A stretch of 52,710 nt of DNA, from assembly GCA_016929805.1 (NCBI GenBank), contig JAFGIB010000290.1:1-52710 (forward strand), written 5' to 3'. Made by a program: the position numbers and the translations under genes. This document shows positions 44,424 through 52,581 of the stretch, piece after piece. The stretch's first letter is position 1. Each line of letters starts with the position of its first letter. The notes below the pieces were generated by a model that was given only the letters and a program-made list of their open reading frames with translations, had not been told where the DNA came from and ran no database searches. The DNA comes from Deltaproteobacteria bacterium (GTDB taxonomy: Bacteria > Myxococcota_A > Polyangia > Polyangiales > JAFGIB01).

Positions 44424-44463
44424 TCAACGTTGCAAAAACTCCGTCGGCGTAAAGCGCTTCGCT
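44420..44463. repeat. Family I repeat, single end joined to the family II half element
   Basis: CCTCAACGTTGCAAAAAC then TCCGTCGGCGTAAAGCGCTT, the outer about 44 bases of family I with a few changes. The second arm is not seen. The junction with family II shares ACCT. Confidence 0.75.
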
Positions 44464-44543
44464 GTATCTTCTCAATAAGTGGTGGCGAAACAACCTGGGA
44501 ACGCGCGCGTATAGGTTCGCTCTTGGGTAGTATTGATATAACG

Positions 44544-44662
44544 ACTTGCCCCTGCCCAAGTAACTCAAGAATGAGAAACGTATTGATTTCTGCACGATTG
44601 CACCACGTAAGGTTAGTTCTCCCCAAAAAAAACGGGCAAGGGCAGGGGCACGGGCAGGGGCC
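44544..44662. repeat. GGGCA-rich imperfect inverted repeat
   Basis: ACTTGCCCCTGCCCAAG at 44544 pairs with parts of CGGGCAAGGGCAGGGGCACG, continued by GGCAGGGGCC, at 44633-44662. The right arm has five-base GGGCA/GGGGC units that look like slippage. Function unknown. Confidence 0.6.
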
Positions 44663-45184
44663 AGTTGGGCTGCTTTCAGGTATCTTCATCTGCTCGCCAC
44701 GACTTTTTGAGAAGGTACCGTGTCGGTCCGATATGCAAGGAGCCGCGACGAAGGACTAGCAGCGCTATTTCGAGAAGCGAGCGACGCCGCAGATTGGGAC
44801 GTCCCGCCCGAAGGACGAGCGGAGGCATTTATGAGACGGGCTTTAGTGTTGGTGCCCTCGAAATCTATTATATGTAGCAGGGTGTAACTTCGCGGATTAT
44901 CTATTGAATATCGCCTCGGTAGCCTGCAATGCGACGGCGCGTTGGGATCGATAGGGTCTTCCTCGACCGTGGAGAGGCGTAGCGAATAAGGGGATCTTTC
45001 GCGACCATGTTGAGAAATGCGCGGCGGCGGTGTAAGCGAAGGAGCGGTAGTCTGTCGGTAGAACGCCAAACGGAACGCGGCTTTACGGTTTGTCGAGCCT
45101 TCGCGCGCGGGCTTTTCCCGTGTAAAACATCGTTCCGGATTTGTTTAGAAGAAAATAGCCCTTTTAAAGAGACATCGCCCTTAC

Positions 45185-47302
45185 ATGTCAAAACGCCTCA
45201 TAATCGTCGCACGTTCCGTCGCGGTTTTGCTTCTCGGAAGCGCGATCTCATGCGCGGCGTCGATTCCCAGGGGTCGATACGGGATCAGCTCGGTCGAGCT
45301 GCAGGGTGTCAAAAAGTTCGAGCAAGAGGCGCTGCTCTCGTGTTTGGCCACCCATCGACGACCGAGATTTACTCTCAACCTCGGTCGCGACTCGACCCCC
45401 GAATGCGATGTTCCGCCTTTCGACCCTAATTATTTGCCCGTTGATCTTTGGATTTGGCCTTGGACGGAGTGGCCGCTTTACGACGGGACCACGCTAGAGC
45501 GCGACCTGGACAGGATCGAACGCTGGTATCAAGCGCGCGGTTACTACGATGCGTTGGTAGTGGACTACAAGCTGGTTAAGAACGATGAAGACCAAGAGAT
45601 CGATGTTGAAATAGTAATTGAGGAGGGCGAACCGATAACCGTGGAGCGTATCGAGCTAAAGGGGCTCGACAAGTTATCCCTCGAAGTGCGAGAAGAGGCA
45701 CAAAAAGTCATTCGACTGGAGATCGGAAAACGTTTCGACGAATCGGACTATGACGCGAGCAAAGAGGCGCTCGTCTATTATCTCGGGGATGCTTCCTATG
45801 CGAAAGCCCGGGTAGACGGGCAGGTCACCATTGACCCGAAACGAAAAAAAGCCGCCGTAGTCTATGAAATCACGACCGGACCGCGCTGCTATTTCGATAA
45901 GGTCTTGGTCGAGGGCAACATCGATCTTGAAGCTGAACCGATCATTAAAGCGACGATGATCGACCCGGGTTCGCCCTATTCGGAAAGCAAACTAAAAGAG
46001 TCGCGAGAGGCGATCTACGATCTCGGCGCTTTTGCCTCGGTGGAGATCAGCCCTCGTACCCGGGAGGACAGCAACCGCGTCGACACCGTGGTCCGAGTCG
46101 TGCCGGCTAAAAAATTTCGCTTCGCCGTGGGCGCGGGCATTCAGGTGGGCTCGGATACGCCGCAAAAGAGCGTCGAGCAGTGGAATCTGCACCTATTACT
46201 GAGAGCGGAACATCGGGATTTTATCGGAGGAATGCGAAGGCTGCGAATCGAGGATCAGCCCAGGATGATCTTTATGGAAGCTTTTCCTCAAATCGAAAAG
46301 AAACCTCATCCGGGTAACTTATTGACCATCGACTTCAAGCAACCCTCTTTTTTCGAGCCGCGCACGGTCTTGACCACCGCAGGAGAATGGGACTACGGTC
46401 CCGATCCGTACCAAGGCAACTACGTCCGACACGACCTCGATATTTGGGCCGGTCCCGGGAGATATTTCTTCCGGCACGCGCTGTACCTCTCGAGCACGAT
46501 CCACGTCAATCTCTTTCTTCCAAATAGACCTAAGTCGATGGGTACGACCGATGGCGATGACTCGCGAGCTACTTCAAGAGCGGCCGAGTGGTGCCCTAAT
46601 TGGTTGCAGGACTACTATGTCACGTTTATTCAACATAGTATTCAGGTCGATCTTCGCGATGACATGCGCAGACCGCGAAGCGGTTCCTTCTATGCACTAA
46701 CGATACAACACGCGGGCTACTTCTTACCGAGTTACTGGGACTACCTCCGTGTCACCCCGGAAGCTCGCGGCTATCTCCCCCTTCCGCTGCGGATGGTTTT
46801 GGCCGGGCGGGTGCGTATGGGGATTCTACTGATTAGCGATAGTCAAATCGGTGACGACCCCGAGCTACAGGAGCTTCGCGACTACGGTCCGATTCGCTAT
46901 CGATTGCGCGGCGGCGGCTCGAACAGCGTTCGCGGCTACAACCCGAATACGCTGGGGGATACGGTCTGGGAATGCGGCCGGCTCTATTCCGGAGGGCTAC
47001 GCCAATGGGAAGCCTCGCTGGAGTTGCGCGTGCCGCTTACGGTTGATCTCGGAACCGTCGTTTTCGTCGACGTCGGCGACGTAACCATCGAAGAGGTCTT
47101 TCGCTTTTACTATCCTCATACCACCGTCGGTTTCGGTTTTCGCTACGATACAATCGTTGGGCCTTTGCGCTTTGATTTCGGCTTTTTACCCAAGGGGCTG
47201 CAAACCTTCGGAGAATTCGACCCGCCGAAATCCAACCTACCGCCGGGTAAGATATTCGGGTTGGACGGGGCGTTTCACATTACCATCGGTGAAGCATTCT
47301 AG
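45185..47302 (+). CDS. Omp85 (BamA/TamA) family outer-membrane protein
   Basis: 705 residues, ATG start without a strong ribosome site. The N-terminus looks like a lipoprotein signal (LLLGSAISC). Residues 30-320 hold about three POTRA domains (GISSVELQGVKKFEQEAL; ITVERIELKGLDKLSLEV; CYFDKVLVEGNIDLEAEP). Residues 320-705 form a 16-strand barrel with the conserved loop-6 region LRGGGSNSVRGYNP and the last strands VGPLRFDFGFLP and GAFHITIGEAF. Such proteins insert beta-barrels (BamA) or help autotransporters (TamA). A lipid anchor on POTRA1 and only about three POTRA units favour a TamA-like or accessory Omp85 rather than the main BamA. Confidence 0.9.
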   Translation: MSKRLIIVARSVAVLLLGSAISCAASIPRGRYGISSVELQGVKKFEQEALLSCLATHRRPRFTLNLGRDSTPECDVPPFDPNYLPVDLWIWPWTEWPLYDGTTLERDLDRIERWYQARGYYDALVVDYKLVKNDEDQEIDVEIVIEEGEPITVERIELKGLDKLSLEVREEAQKVIRLEIGKRFDESDYDASKEALVYYLGDASYAKARVDGQVTIDPKRKKAAVVYEITTGPRCYFDKVLVEGNIDLEAEPIIKATMIDPGSPYSESKLKESREAIYDLGAFASVEISPRTREDSNRVDTVVRVVPAKKFRFAVGAGIQVGSDTPQKSVEQWNLHLLLRAEHRDFIGGMRRLRIEDQPRMIFMEAFPQIEKKPHPGNLLTIDFKQPSFFEPRTVLTTAGEWDYGPDPYQGNYVRHDLDIWAGPGRYFFRHALYLSSTIHVNLFLPNRPKSMGTTDGDDSRATSRAAEWCPNWLQDYYVTFIQHSIQVDLRDDMRRPRSGSFYALTIQHAGYFLPSYWDYLRVTPEARGYLPLPLRMVLAGRVRMGILLISDSQIGDDPELQELRDYGPIRYRLRGGGSNSVRGYNPNTLGDTVWECGRLYSGGLRQWEASLELRVPLTVDLGTVVFVDVGDVTIEEVFRFYYPHTTVGFGFRYDTIVGPLRFDFGFLPKGLQTFGEFDPPKSNLPPGKIFGLDGAFHITIGEAF

Positions 47303-47405
47303 AGAGAGATACCGTCGTCGCCATCATCGCCGAGCGGTGATTCGACGGCACGGCTTTTAGACGCTCCGGAACGGGTAAACGCCGCAAGTTACCGAAATCC
47401 TCTCG

Positions 47406-47448
47406 AACGAAAAAAGCCATAAGCGCTTTTTCGTTTCTTGGTTTTTTT
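47406..47448 (+). terminator. Intrinsic terminator downstream of the Omp85 gene
   Basis: AACGAAAAAAGC pairs with GCGCTTTTTCGTT around a short loop (47406-47435), followed by seven T residues at 47442-47448. It begins about 100 bp after the Omp85 stop. Confidence 0.6.
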
Positions 47449-47450
47449 AA

Positions 47451-47503
47451 CGGCGAATCGGCCGTCTTCGTAGCCAAACAGCACTACACCCCTGAACGGT
47501 TAC
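47451..47503 (-). repeat. Family II repeat, diverged fragment
   Basis: Read on the minus strand: GTAACCGTTCAGGGGTGTAG, then, after a short gap, GGCCGATTCGCCG, in the same order as at the window ends. The middle has diverged. Confidence 0.6.
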
Positions 47504-47539
47504 GTTGAAGTGCACAACGCGTAGCGTATAATCGCACGG

Positions 47540-47797
47540 ATGGAAAAGGTATACGAATGGACGACTCACGCGCGAGCCGCTCGCTCCGAAGGCGCTTATT
47601 GGCGTAGTCGAAGCGTCGAAGAGCGAATTTCAGCAGTAGAAACTATCCGAGAGGCTACATGGGGTATATACGATGAAACTTCCGCCCGATTGGAGCGAGT
47701 TTATCGGTTTGTTGAACTCTCACCGCGTAAGGTTCATAATCGTGGGCGCGCACGCGCTAGCGGCCAACGGAAGACCGCGCGCGACCCAGGATATTGA
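47540..47797 (+). CDS. Small protein overlapping a nucleotidyltransferase gene; possible antitoxin
   Basis: 85 residues, ATG start. The first 62 residues are acidic and basic helical (SEGAYWRSRSVEERISAVET, then WGIYDETSARLERVYRFVEL), a pattern I associate with small proteins encoded just upstream of AbiEii/MenA-like nucleotidyltransferases. The last 25 residues (RKVHNRGRARASGQRK) have the composition of a frame that only reads through the next gene. The overlap with that gene is 125 bp. The pair may form a toxin-antitoxin or abortive-infection module, with this protein as antitoxin (inference). Confidence 0.65.
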   Translation: MEKVYEWTTHARAARSEGAYWRSRSVEERISAVETIREATWGIYDETSARLERVYRFVELSPRKVHNRGRARASGQRKTARDPGY

Positions 47798-48131
47798 CTT
47801 CTGGGTCGAGCCTACGACCGCGAATGCGAAGCGACTCGGTAAGGCTCTTGACGAGTTCGGATTCACAGAACTGGCGAAAGAGGCGCATAGATTTGCCGAG
47901 CCGGATCGATTGGCCACGTTGGGCAATCCTCCGTTGCGAATTGATATCATGACGAGTCTAACGGGTGTATCGTTCGATAAAGCGTGGAAAGGACGGATAC
48001 GCGTTGATCTGAAGGGTCACGCGGTGGGATTTCTTGGTCGCAAGGAGCTCATCGAAAATAAACGTTCTTGCGGCCGGCCCAAGGATATCGCCGACCTCGC
48101 GCTGCTGAATGAAATCGAAAACGATAGTTGA
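47673..48131 (+). CDS. Nucleotidyltransferase (AbiEii/MenA-like superfamily)
   Basis: 152 residues, ATG at 47673 inside the preceding gene. The N-terminal PDWSEFIGLLNSH is followed by the nucleotidyltransferase motif: RFIIVGAHALAANGRPRATQ and DIDFWV (catalytic Asp pair). GNPPLRIDIMTSLTGVSF carries a third Asp. The C-terminal RPKDIADLALLNEIE is typical of the family. In this superfamily MenA-like toxins block translation by adding nucleotides to tRNA, and AbiEii acts in phage defence; other members modify antibiotics or RNA. The small overlapping gene is the likely partner. Its TGA stop directly abuts a family I repeat tip. Confidence 0.82.
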   Translation: MKLPPDWSEFIGLLNSHRVRFIIVGAHALAANGRPRATQDIDFWVEPTTANAKRLGKALDEFGFTELAKEAHRFAEPDRLATLGNPPLRIDIMTSLTGVSFDKAWKGRIRVDLKGHAVGFLGRKELIENKRSCGRPKDIADLALLNEIENDS

Positions 48132-48147
48132 CCTTAACGTTGCAACG
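48131..48147. repeat. Family I repeat tip
   Basis: ACCTTAACGTTGCAACG starts on the last base of the nucleotidyltransferase stop codon. Only the tip is preserved; a second arm was not found. Confidence 0.55.
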
Positions 48148-48180
48148 AGAAAAAATAACCCGGAGATGGGACGCGAAAAT

Positions 48181-48303
48181 GGTAAGCTTTCGGGGGTCAA
48201 ACAAGTTAGAGCCACCGCCGGGCGCGTACCCGCGGCCCAAACTGTTGCGTTTTCGGTGTCCCGCGGGCCCCGAGCGTTCATCGCAACCGAAGCTTTCCGA
48301 CCA
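48181..48303 (+). repeat. Family II repeat, diverged copy with its own palindrome
   Basis: GGTAAGCTTTCGGGGGTCAA followed by ACAAGTTAGAGCC is about 80% like the family II start. Further in, GTACCCGCGG and CCCGCGGGCC give a GC-rich palindrome, and the end (CCGAAGCTTTCCGACC) is an imperfect inverted match of the beginning. Confidence 0.55.
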
Positions 48304-48377
48304 TGCTCACTGATGACGATATCTGGCTTCACGATAAAAAGGCTCGATTCCCAGCCTTCCCAAATTATATTTTATAT

Positions 48378-50525
48378 TTATGGTAAGGCGCTGCGAACGT
48401 CCGCGCACGTGGCGGTATCGGCCAGTTTGACTAGAGTGTAGGTCGCCGAATCGGCTATATAGTTCGGTTGATTGTTATCGAGAAAACCACCTTCGCTGGA
48501 ACTACAGTCTGAGGTGCTATTGGACCGGTTGCATCCAAAGATGCGGTTATCTACGTGTGTTACCAAAGCATTACCCGAGGAGCCCGTGCAACCGTTCAGA
48601 GTGCCACTTAACGAAAAGGCGAGGCGTGTGGCCATATAGACGAAATCGGCGCGATTAGCGCCTATAAGTGCACTAGTGGGCGGATAATAATCACTACCGC
48701 TATTGGAATAAACGGCCGTCACTCCCGGCTTTCCATCGCCGTCCATATCCGAGGAAGTAAGCGATGAAGCGGTTCCTAGCGCCCAGGTACCGGACGATGT
48801 GGTCGTACCCTTCAGCATCGTGACGGCGGTAAGATTAAGAGTCGCGCCGGGCGATGAGCTACTGAGCATCGCCGTGGTCGACGCGCTAGGCAGATAGGTC
48901 GAATCGAATAGGGATGTCGGGTAATTGATCTTATACCATTCGTTATAGAACGAAGACTTGATATGAGGCGTATTCCATTCACACTCGACTATCGTAACGC
49001 TAAGCGAGTTACCCGACTGAGACACCTGGAGCTTGGTCCACGAATAGAACGTCCCGCTGCCCGCCGAAATCCATGTCGCTGCGGGCCAGCTCACTGCGGC
49101 CGTCACTTTTAGCGCAAAGGTTCCGTTCAAATCGCAGACCGTTCCGCAGGTGCCCGAGTTACAAACAGGAGCTCCATCGTCCCCGTAGTTGTCCGGACAG
49201 GCGTTACCGCAGTAACCACAGTCTTCGAGCGACGTGTTGAGATCAGTTTCGCAGCCGTTGTTATACAAGCCGTCGCAGTCATCAAAACCGGAGTTGCAAT
49301 CCGCGATATTACACGTACCGTCCGCGCATTCCGCAGTGCCGTTATTCGCCGTACACCCGTTACCGCAGTACCCGCAGTTCTGGAGCGATGTATTAAGACC
49401 AGCCTCGCAGCCGTTGATATACAAGCCGTCGCAGTCGTCGAAGCCGGAGTTGCAATCCGCGATATCGCACGTACCGTCCGCGCATTCCGCAGTGCCGTTG
49501 TTGGCGCTACATGGGTTATTGCAGTAACCACAGTTTTGAAGCGATGTATTTAGATCAGCCTCGCAGCCGTTGTTATACGAGCCGTCGCAGTCATCAAAAC
49601 CGGAGTTGCAATCCGCGATATTGCACGTGCCGTCCGCGCATTCCGCAGTGCCGTTATTCGCCGTACACCCGTTACCGCAGTACCCGCAGTTCTGGAGCGA
49701 CGTTTTTAGATCGGCCTCGCATCCATTAATTAGTAAGCCGTCGCAGTCGTCGAAGCCGGAGTCGCATTCCGCGATATTACACGTGCCGCCCACGCATTGT
49801 GCGATGCCGTTATTCGCGATACACGCATTACCACAGGTCCCGCAGTTCAGCAGCGATGTATTGAGGTCAGTCTCACAGCCATTATTCAGCACCCCATCGC
49901 AGTCCGCGAGCCCGGCCGGGCAGGAAGTAATCTTGCATTCGCCGTCGATGCACGTTTGCGAATCGGTGTCGCACTCGTTGTCACACGAGCCACAATGTTG
50001 AGGGTCTGTCATCAGGTCCGTTTCGCACCCGTCCGAGGGATCGTCGCAATCGGCATAATCGTCGATACAGGTAACGACACACGCACCATCCACGCATTCC
50101 GCTGATCCGTTCGGATTCTCGCACGGAGTAGAGCAGACCAAATCAGTAGACGAACCACCGTCGATCGAAGCGTCGTCAGCACTCTCCGAATCATCGGTTA
50201 CGTCACCAGCGGCGTCATTTCCACCCACAGCGCCGTCGAAACCATCGGTTCCGCCGCTATCGGTCGTCCCGCCCGAACCGGTTGTACCGCCGTTTTCAGT
50301 CGTAATACCGGAACCGTCAGCGCTCTCTTTATCAAATGTACCACCAGAACCACTAGTATTTATAGAACCAGTCGTACCGGCGGTGCGAGTATTTAGCGTA
50401 CTATCCCCCTCTTCCGTCGGCGTGAGTTCAAATTCTATTCGGCCGCAAGCAGCAAGTAGAAAAGCGCTCACTATAGCAAAGAGGTATAGCTTCAATGCTA
50501 CGTTTACTCTAGAAACACTCCTCAA
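48378..50525 (-). CDS. Large cysteine-rich lipoprotein with 52-residue tandem repeats
   Basis: 715 residues. The lipobox is LLAAC (Cys27). A Gly/Thr/Ser linker follows (residues about 40-130), then about seven cysteine-rich units of the Myxococcota type. The central four or five are near-identical 52-residue repeats built around NCGYCGNGC, TAECADGTCNIADC and GFDDCDG, which could bind calcium through the acidic Asp cluster and be locked by disulfides. The C-terminal about 240 residues (WISAGSGTFYSWTKLQVS onward) form a separate beta-rich domain that I do not recognise. It is probably a surface stalk protein. Copy number of the repeats may vary. Confidence 0.85.
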   Translation of the reverse strand: MRSVSRVNVALKLYLFAIVSAFLLAACGRIEFELTPTEEGDSTLNTRTAGTTGSINTSGSGGTFDKESADGSGITTENGGTTGSGGTTDSGGTDGFDGAVGGNDAAGDVTDDSESADDASIDGGSSTDLVCSTPCENPNGSAECVDGACVVTCIDDYADCDDPSDGCETDLMTDPQHCGSCDNECDTDSQTCIDGECKITSCPAGLADCDGVLNNGCETDLNTSLLNCGTCGNACIANNGIAQCVGGTCNIAECDSGFDDCDGLLINGCEADLKTSLQNCGYCGNGCTANNGTAECADGTCNIADCNSGFDDCDGSYNNGCEADLNTSLQNCGYCNNPCSANNGTAECADGTCDIADCNSGFDDCDGLYINGCEAGLNTSLQNCGYCGNGCTANNGTAECADGTCNIADCNSGFDDCDGLYNNGCETDLNTSLEDCGYCGNACPDNYGDDGAPVCNSGTCGTVCDLNGTFALKVTAAVSWPAATWISAGSGTFYSWTKLQVSQSGNSLSVTIVECEWNTPHIKSSFYNEWYKINYPTSLFDSTYLPSASTTAMLSSSSPGATLNLTAVTMLKGTTTSSGTWALGTASSLTSSDMDGDGKPGVTAVYSNSGSDYYPPTSALIGANRADFVYMATRLAFSLSGTLNGCTGSSGNALVTHVDNRIFGCNRSNSTSDCSSSEGGFLDNNQPNYIADSATYTLVKLADTATCADVRSALP
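49200..49895. repeat. 156-bp tandem repeat array within the cysteine-rich lipoprotein gene
   Basis: The 9-mer GTCGCAGTC recurs at 49272, 49428, 49584 and 49740, exactly 156 bp apart, with a diverged unit near 49893. The inner units are almost identical in DNA as well as protein, which points to recent duplication or gene conversion. The outer unit is more diverged. Confidence 0.88.
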
Positions 50526-50555
50526 TTCCGTCCGAATTACAATAAAGATATAATT

Positions 50556-50582
50556 ATTATAGCTCTCTTGGAATCATTTGAA
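50556..50582 (-). promoter_or_regulatory. Candidate sigma70-type promoter of the cysteine-rich lipoprotein gene
   Basis: On the minus strand TTCAAA at 50577-50582 and TATAAT at 50556-50561 are 15 bases apart, in an AT-rich stretch just upstream of the gene start at 50525. The spacer is two bases shorter than ideal, so this is only a candidate. Confidence 0.35.
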
Positions 50583-50712
50583 TAGAAGATAAGTGCCATA
50601 GTACTCCGAAATTATATTGACTACATCACGATACAAAGGCGAAAGGGAAAGGGTATGTAAGCAGATGAAGGCCAGCGCCGTTACCCGATGGATCCACTTC
50701 TTTTCCCCGAGG

Positions 50713-52032
50713 TCAGGATTCCCGGGCCTTTACTACCTCCACGCCGCCCATGTATGGAATCAGCGCGTCGGGAACGCGGACGCTGCCGTCCTTTTGCTGG
50801 TACTGCTCTAGAATGGCTACGAAAGTGCGCCCGATGGCCAAACCCGAGCCGTTTAGCGTGTGAACGAACTTGGGCTTCTCGCCCTTTGCCGGTCTGAAGC
50901 GTATATTCGCGCGCCGCGATTGAAAATCTCCGTACCAGGAACAGCTCGAAATCTCGCGATATGCTTTCTGTCCCGGTAGCCAGACCTCAAGGTCATAGGT
51001 TTTGCGCGAGCCGAAGCCCAAGTCGCCGGAGCACAACAGCACAACCTGATAGTGAAGCTCGAGGCGTTTGAGCACCTCTTCGGCGTGAGCGGTGAGCTTT
51101 TCAAGCGCCGCTTCGCCCTGATCCGGACGCTCGACGCGCACCAGCTCGACCTTATCGAACTGATGCTGACGAATCAGCCCGCGCGTGTCTTTGCCGTAGC
51201 TCCCGGCCTCGCTTCTAAAACAGGCGGTGTACGCGACGTGGGTGACGGGAAGCTGTTCGGCGTCCAAGATTTCGCCCGCGTGAAAATTGGTTACCGGCAC
51301 CTCCGCGGTCGGGATTAAATAGAGGTCGTGTCCCTGGTTTTCTTGATGTTCGTCCCAGCTCCAATCAATGCGAAACGAATCAGCAGCGAATTTCGGGAGC
51401 TGTCCGGTGCCGCGCATGGTCTCGTCTTTCACGATGACGGGCGACCAAATCTCGGTGTAGCCGTGCTCTTCGCCGTGTAGATCGAGCATAAAGGCCATCA
51501 AGGCGCGGATCATGCGCGAGCCGTGCCCTAACAGAAAAGAAAACCGGGCGCCTGAAATCTTTGTCGCGCGCTCAAAGTCGATGATTCCTAGAGCTAGGCC
51601 GAGATCGGTGTGGTCCTTGGGCTCAAAGTCAAACTCCGGCTTTTGACCCCAGCTTCGGACGAGCGGATTGTCGCTCGCGTCCTTCCCCACGGGCGTGGAA
51701 TCAGCCGGAAGGTTGGGCACGTGTAGAAGCAGGTTGCTAATCTCCGCCTCGATCTCCCGGTGCTCAGACTCAAGTCCCTTGATCTCCGAGGCGATTTGCC
51801 GCAACGCATCGCGCTGTTGAGCGAACGCCCCGCTTTTCTTGTCGAGCTTGGCCATAAGCGCGTTCGCTTGATTCTGCCCGGTTCGAAGCTCTTGCAGACG
51901 GTGAATCACCCGACGCCTCTTTTCGGCCTTTTCGGCAATCGTATCGATGCTCGCCCGGGCTTCGGCACCGCGTTTATGCAGTATTTCTCTAACTTCTTCC
52001 AGATTTTCCACGACGTATTTAAGGTCGAGCAT
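50713..52032 (-). CDS. serS: Seryl-tRNA synthetase
   Basis: 439 residues, ATG start, normal length for a bacterial SerRS. The N-terminal about 110 residues form the long coiled coil that binds tRNA-Ser (LRQIASEIKGLESEHREIEA). The class II core has motif 2 (ACFRSEAGSYGKDTRGLIRQ) and motif 3 (NGSGLAIGRTFVAILEQ). The serine-binding TAEVPVTNFHAG loop is also present. The enzyme charges tRNA-Ser (and tRNA-Sec if present) with serine. It is divergent from the small membrane-protein gene at 52096. Confidence 0.97.
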   Translation of the reverse strand: MLDLKYVVENLEEVREILHKRGAEARASIDTIAEKAEKRRRVIHRLQELRTGQNQANALMAKLDKKSGAFAQQRDALRQIASEIKGLESEHREIEAEISNLLLHVPNLPADSTPVGKDASDNPLVRSWGQKPEFDFEPKDHTDLGLALGIIDFERATKISGARFSFLLGHGSRMIRALMAFMLDLHGEEHGYTEIWSPVIVKDETMRGTGQLPKFAADSFRIDWSWDEHQENQGHDLYLIPTAEVPVTNFHAGEILDAEQLPVTHVAYTACFRSEAGSYGKDTRGLIRQHQFDKVELVRVERPDQGEAALEKLTAHAEEVLKRLELHYQVVLLCSGDLGFGSRKTYDLEVWLPGQKAYREISSCSWYGDFQSRRANIRFRPAKGEKPKFVHTLNGSGLAIGRTFVAILEQYQQKDGSVRVPDALIPYMGGVEVVKARES

Positions 52033-52095
52033 AGCCCGCCTTTAATAGCACAAACCATCTGGTCTCAAAGGTCTGCATCGATTACAACTCGCTTG

Positions 52096-52542
52096 ATGCA
52101 AACAAACGTTTCGGCTCGAACCATAGCTCGGACAGCGGTGGTTCTACTGCTTCTAGCTGCGATTACCTCGGTTTTCGAGCTTTTCGCGCGCCAAGCGCCG
52201 GGGTCGCGTTTCGCTCTGGAGCTTTTACCCGGACCAATTTCCGCTCTGCGTAATACCTGTACTACGCTTGGAGTGCTCTTTTTCGCAACTGCTTGGCTGC
52301 TGCCGTCGATATCTAGACCCCGCGAACCGCGATGGACCGTCCGGCTCGCGCTCGCCGGGGCGACTCTCACCGTTGGATCGAGCATATACGGCGCGCTAAA
52401 CAGCATGTACGGGATTCAGATCACCGACCTTCGTCCTGACGCGACACCGCTTTTCGTCGTCAAGCACCTAGGTCACGCGCTGTTAGGCCTTTGTTTGCTC
52501 GACCTGGCGCGGCGACTTTTTAATCCCCCGCCTGAATCGTAA
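52096..52542 (+). CDS. Small four-helix membrane protein of unknown function
   Basis: 148 residues from the ATG at 52096; the frame is open far upstream through the antisense of serS but that part is not coding. Four hydrophobic segments are seen (TAVVLLLLAAITSVFELFA; NTCTTLGVLFFATAWLLPS; LALAGATLTVGSSIYGAL; LGHALLGLCLLDLARRLF). There is no signal cleavage site or known motif. It may be transcribed from the divergent region shared with serS (63 bp). Function unknown. Confidence 0.6.
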   Translation: MQTNVSARTIARTAVVLLLLAAITSVFELFARQAPGSRFALELLPGPISALRNTCTTLGVLFFATAWLLPSISRPREPRWTVRLALAGATLTVGSSIYGALNSMYGIQITDLRPDATPLFVVKHLGHALLGLCLLDLARRLFNPPPES

Positions 52543-52581
52543 AGTCGTTAGTATTCAACAACAGACGTAGAACGAAAAAAA

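Larger units (their letters stand above)
44292..45184. other. Repeat-rich intergenic region before the Omp85 gene
   Basis: Nearly 900 bp without a supported gene. It holds the family II half element, the family I end and the GGGCA inverted repeat in its left half. The right half (44665-45184) has short open frames only, none with a ribosome site. A promoter for the Omp85 gene should lie close to 45185, but I see no clear pair of boxes. Confidence 0.45.

Noticed and set aside
44755..44830. Shared AGCGCTATTTCGAG with the centre of the inverted repeat near 10997
   Set aside because: The match covers only about 15 bases and is not followed by further similarity; chance or a very old fragment.
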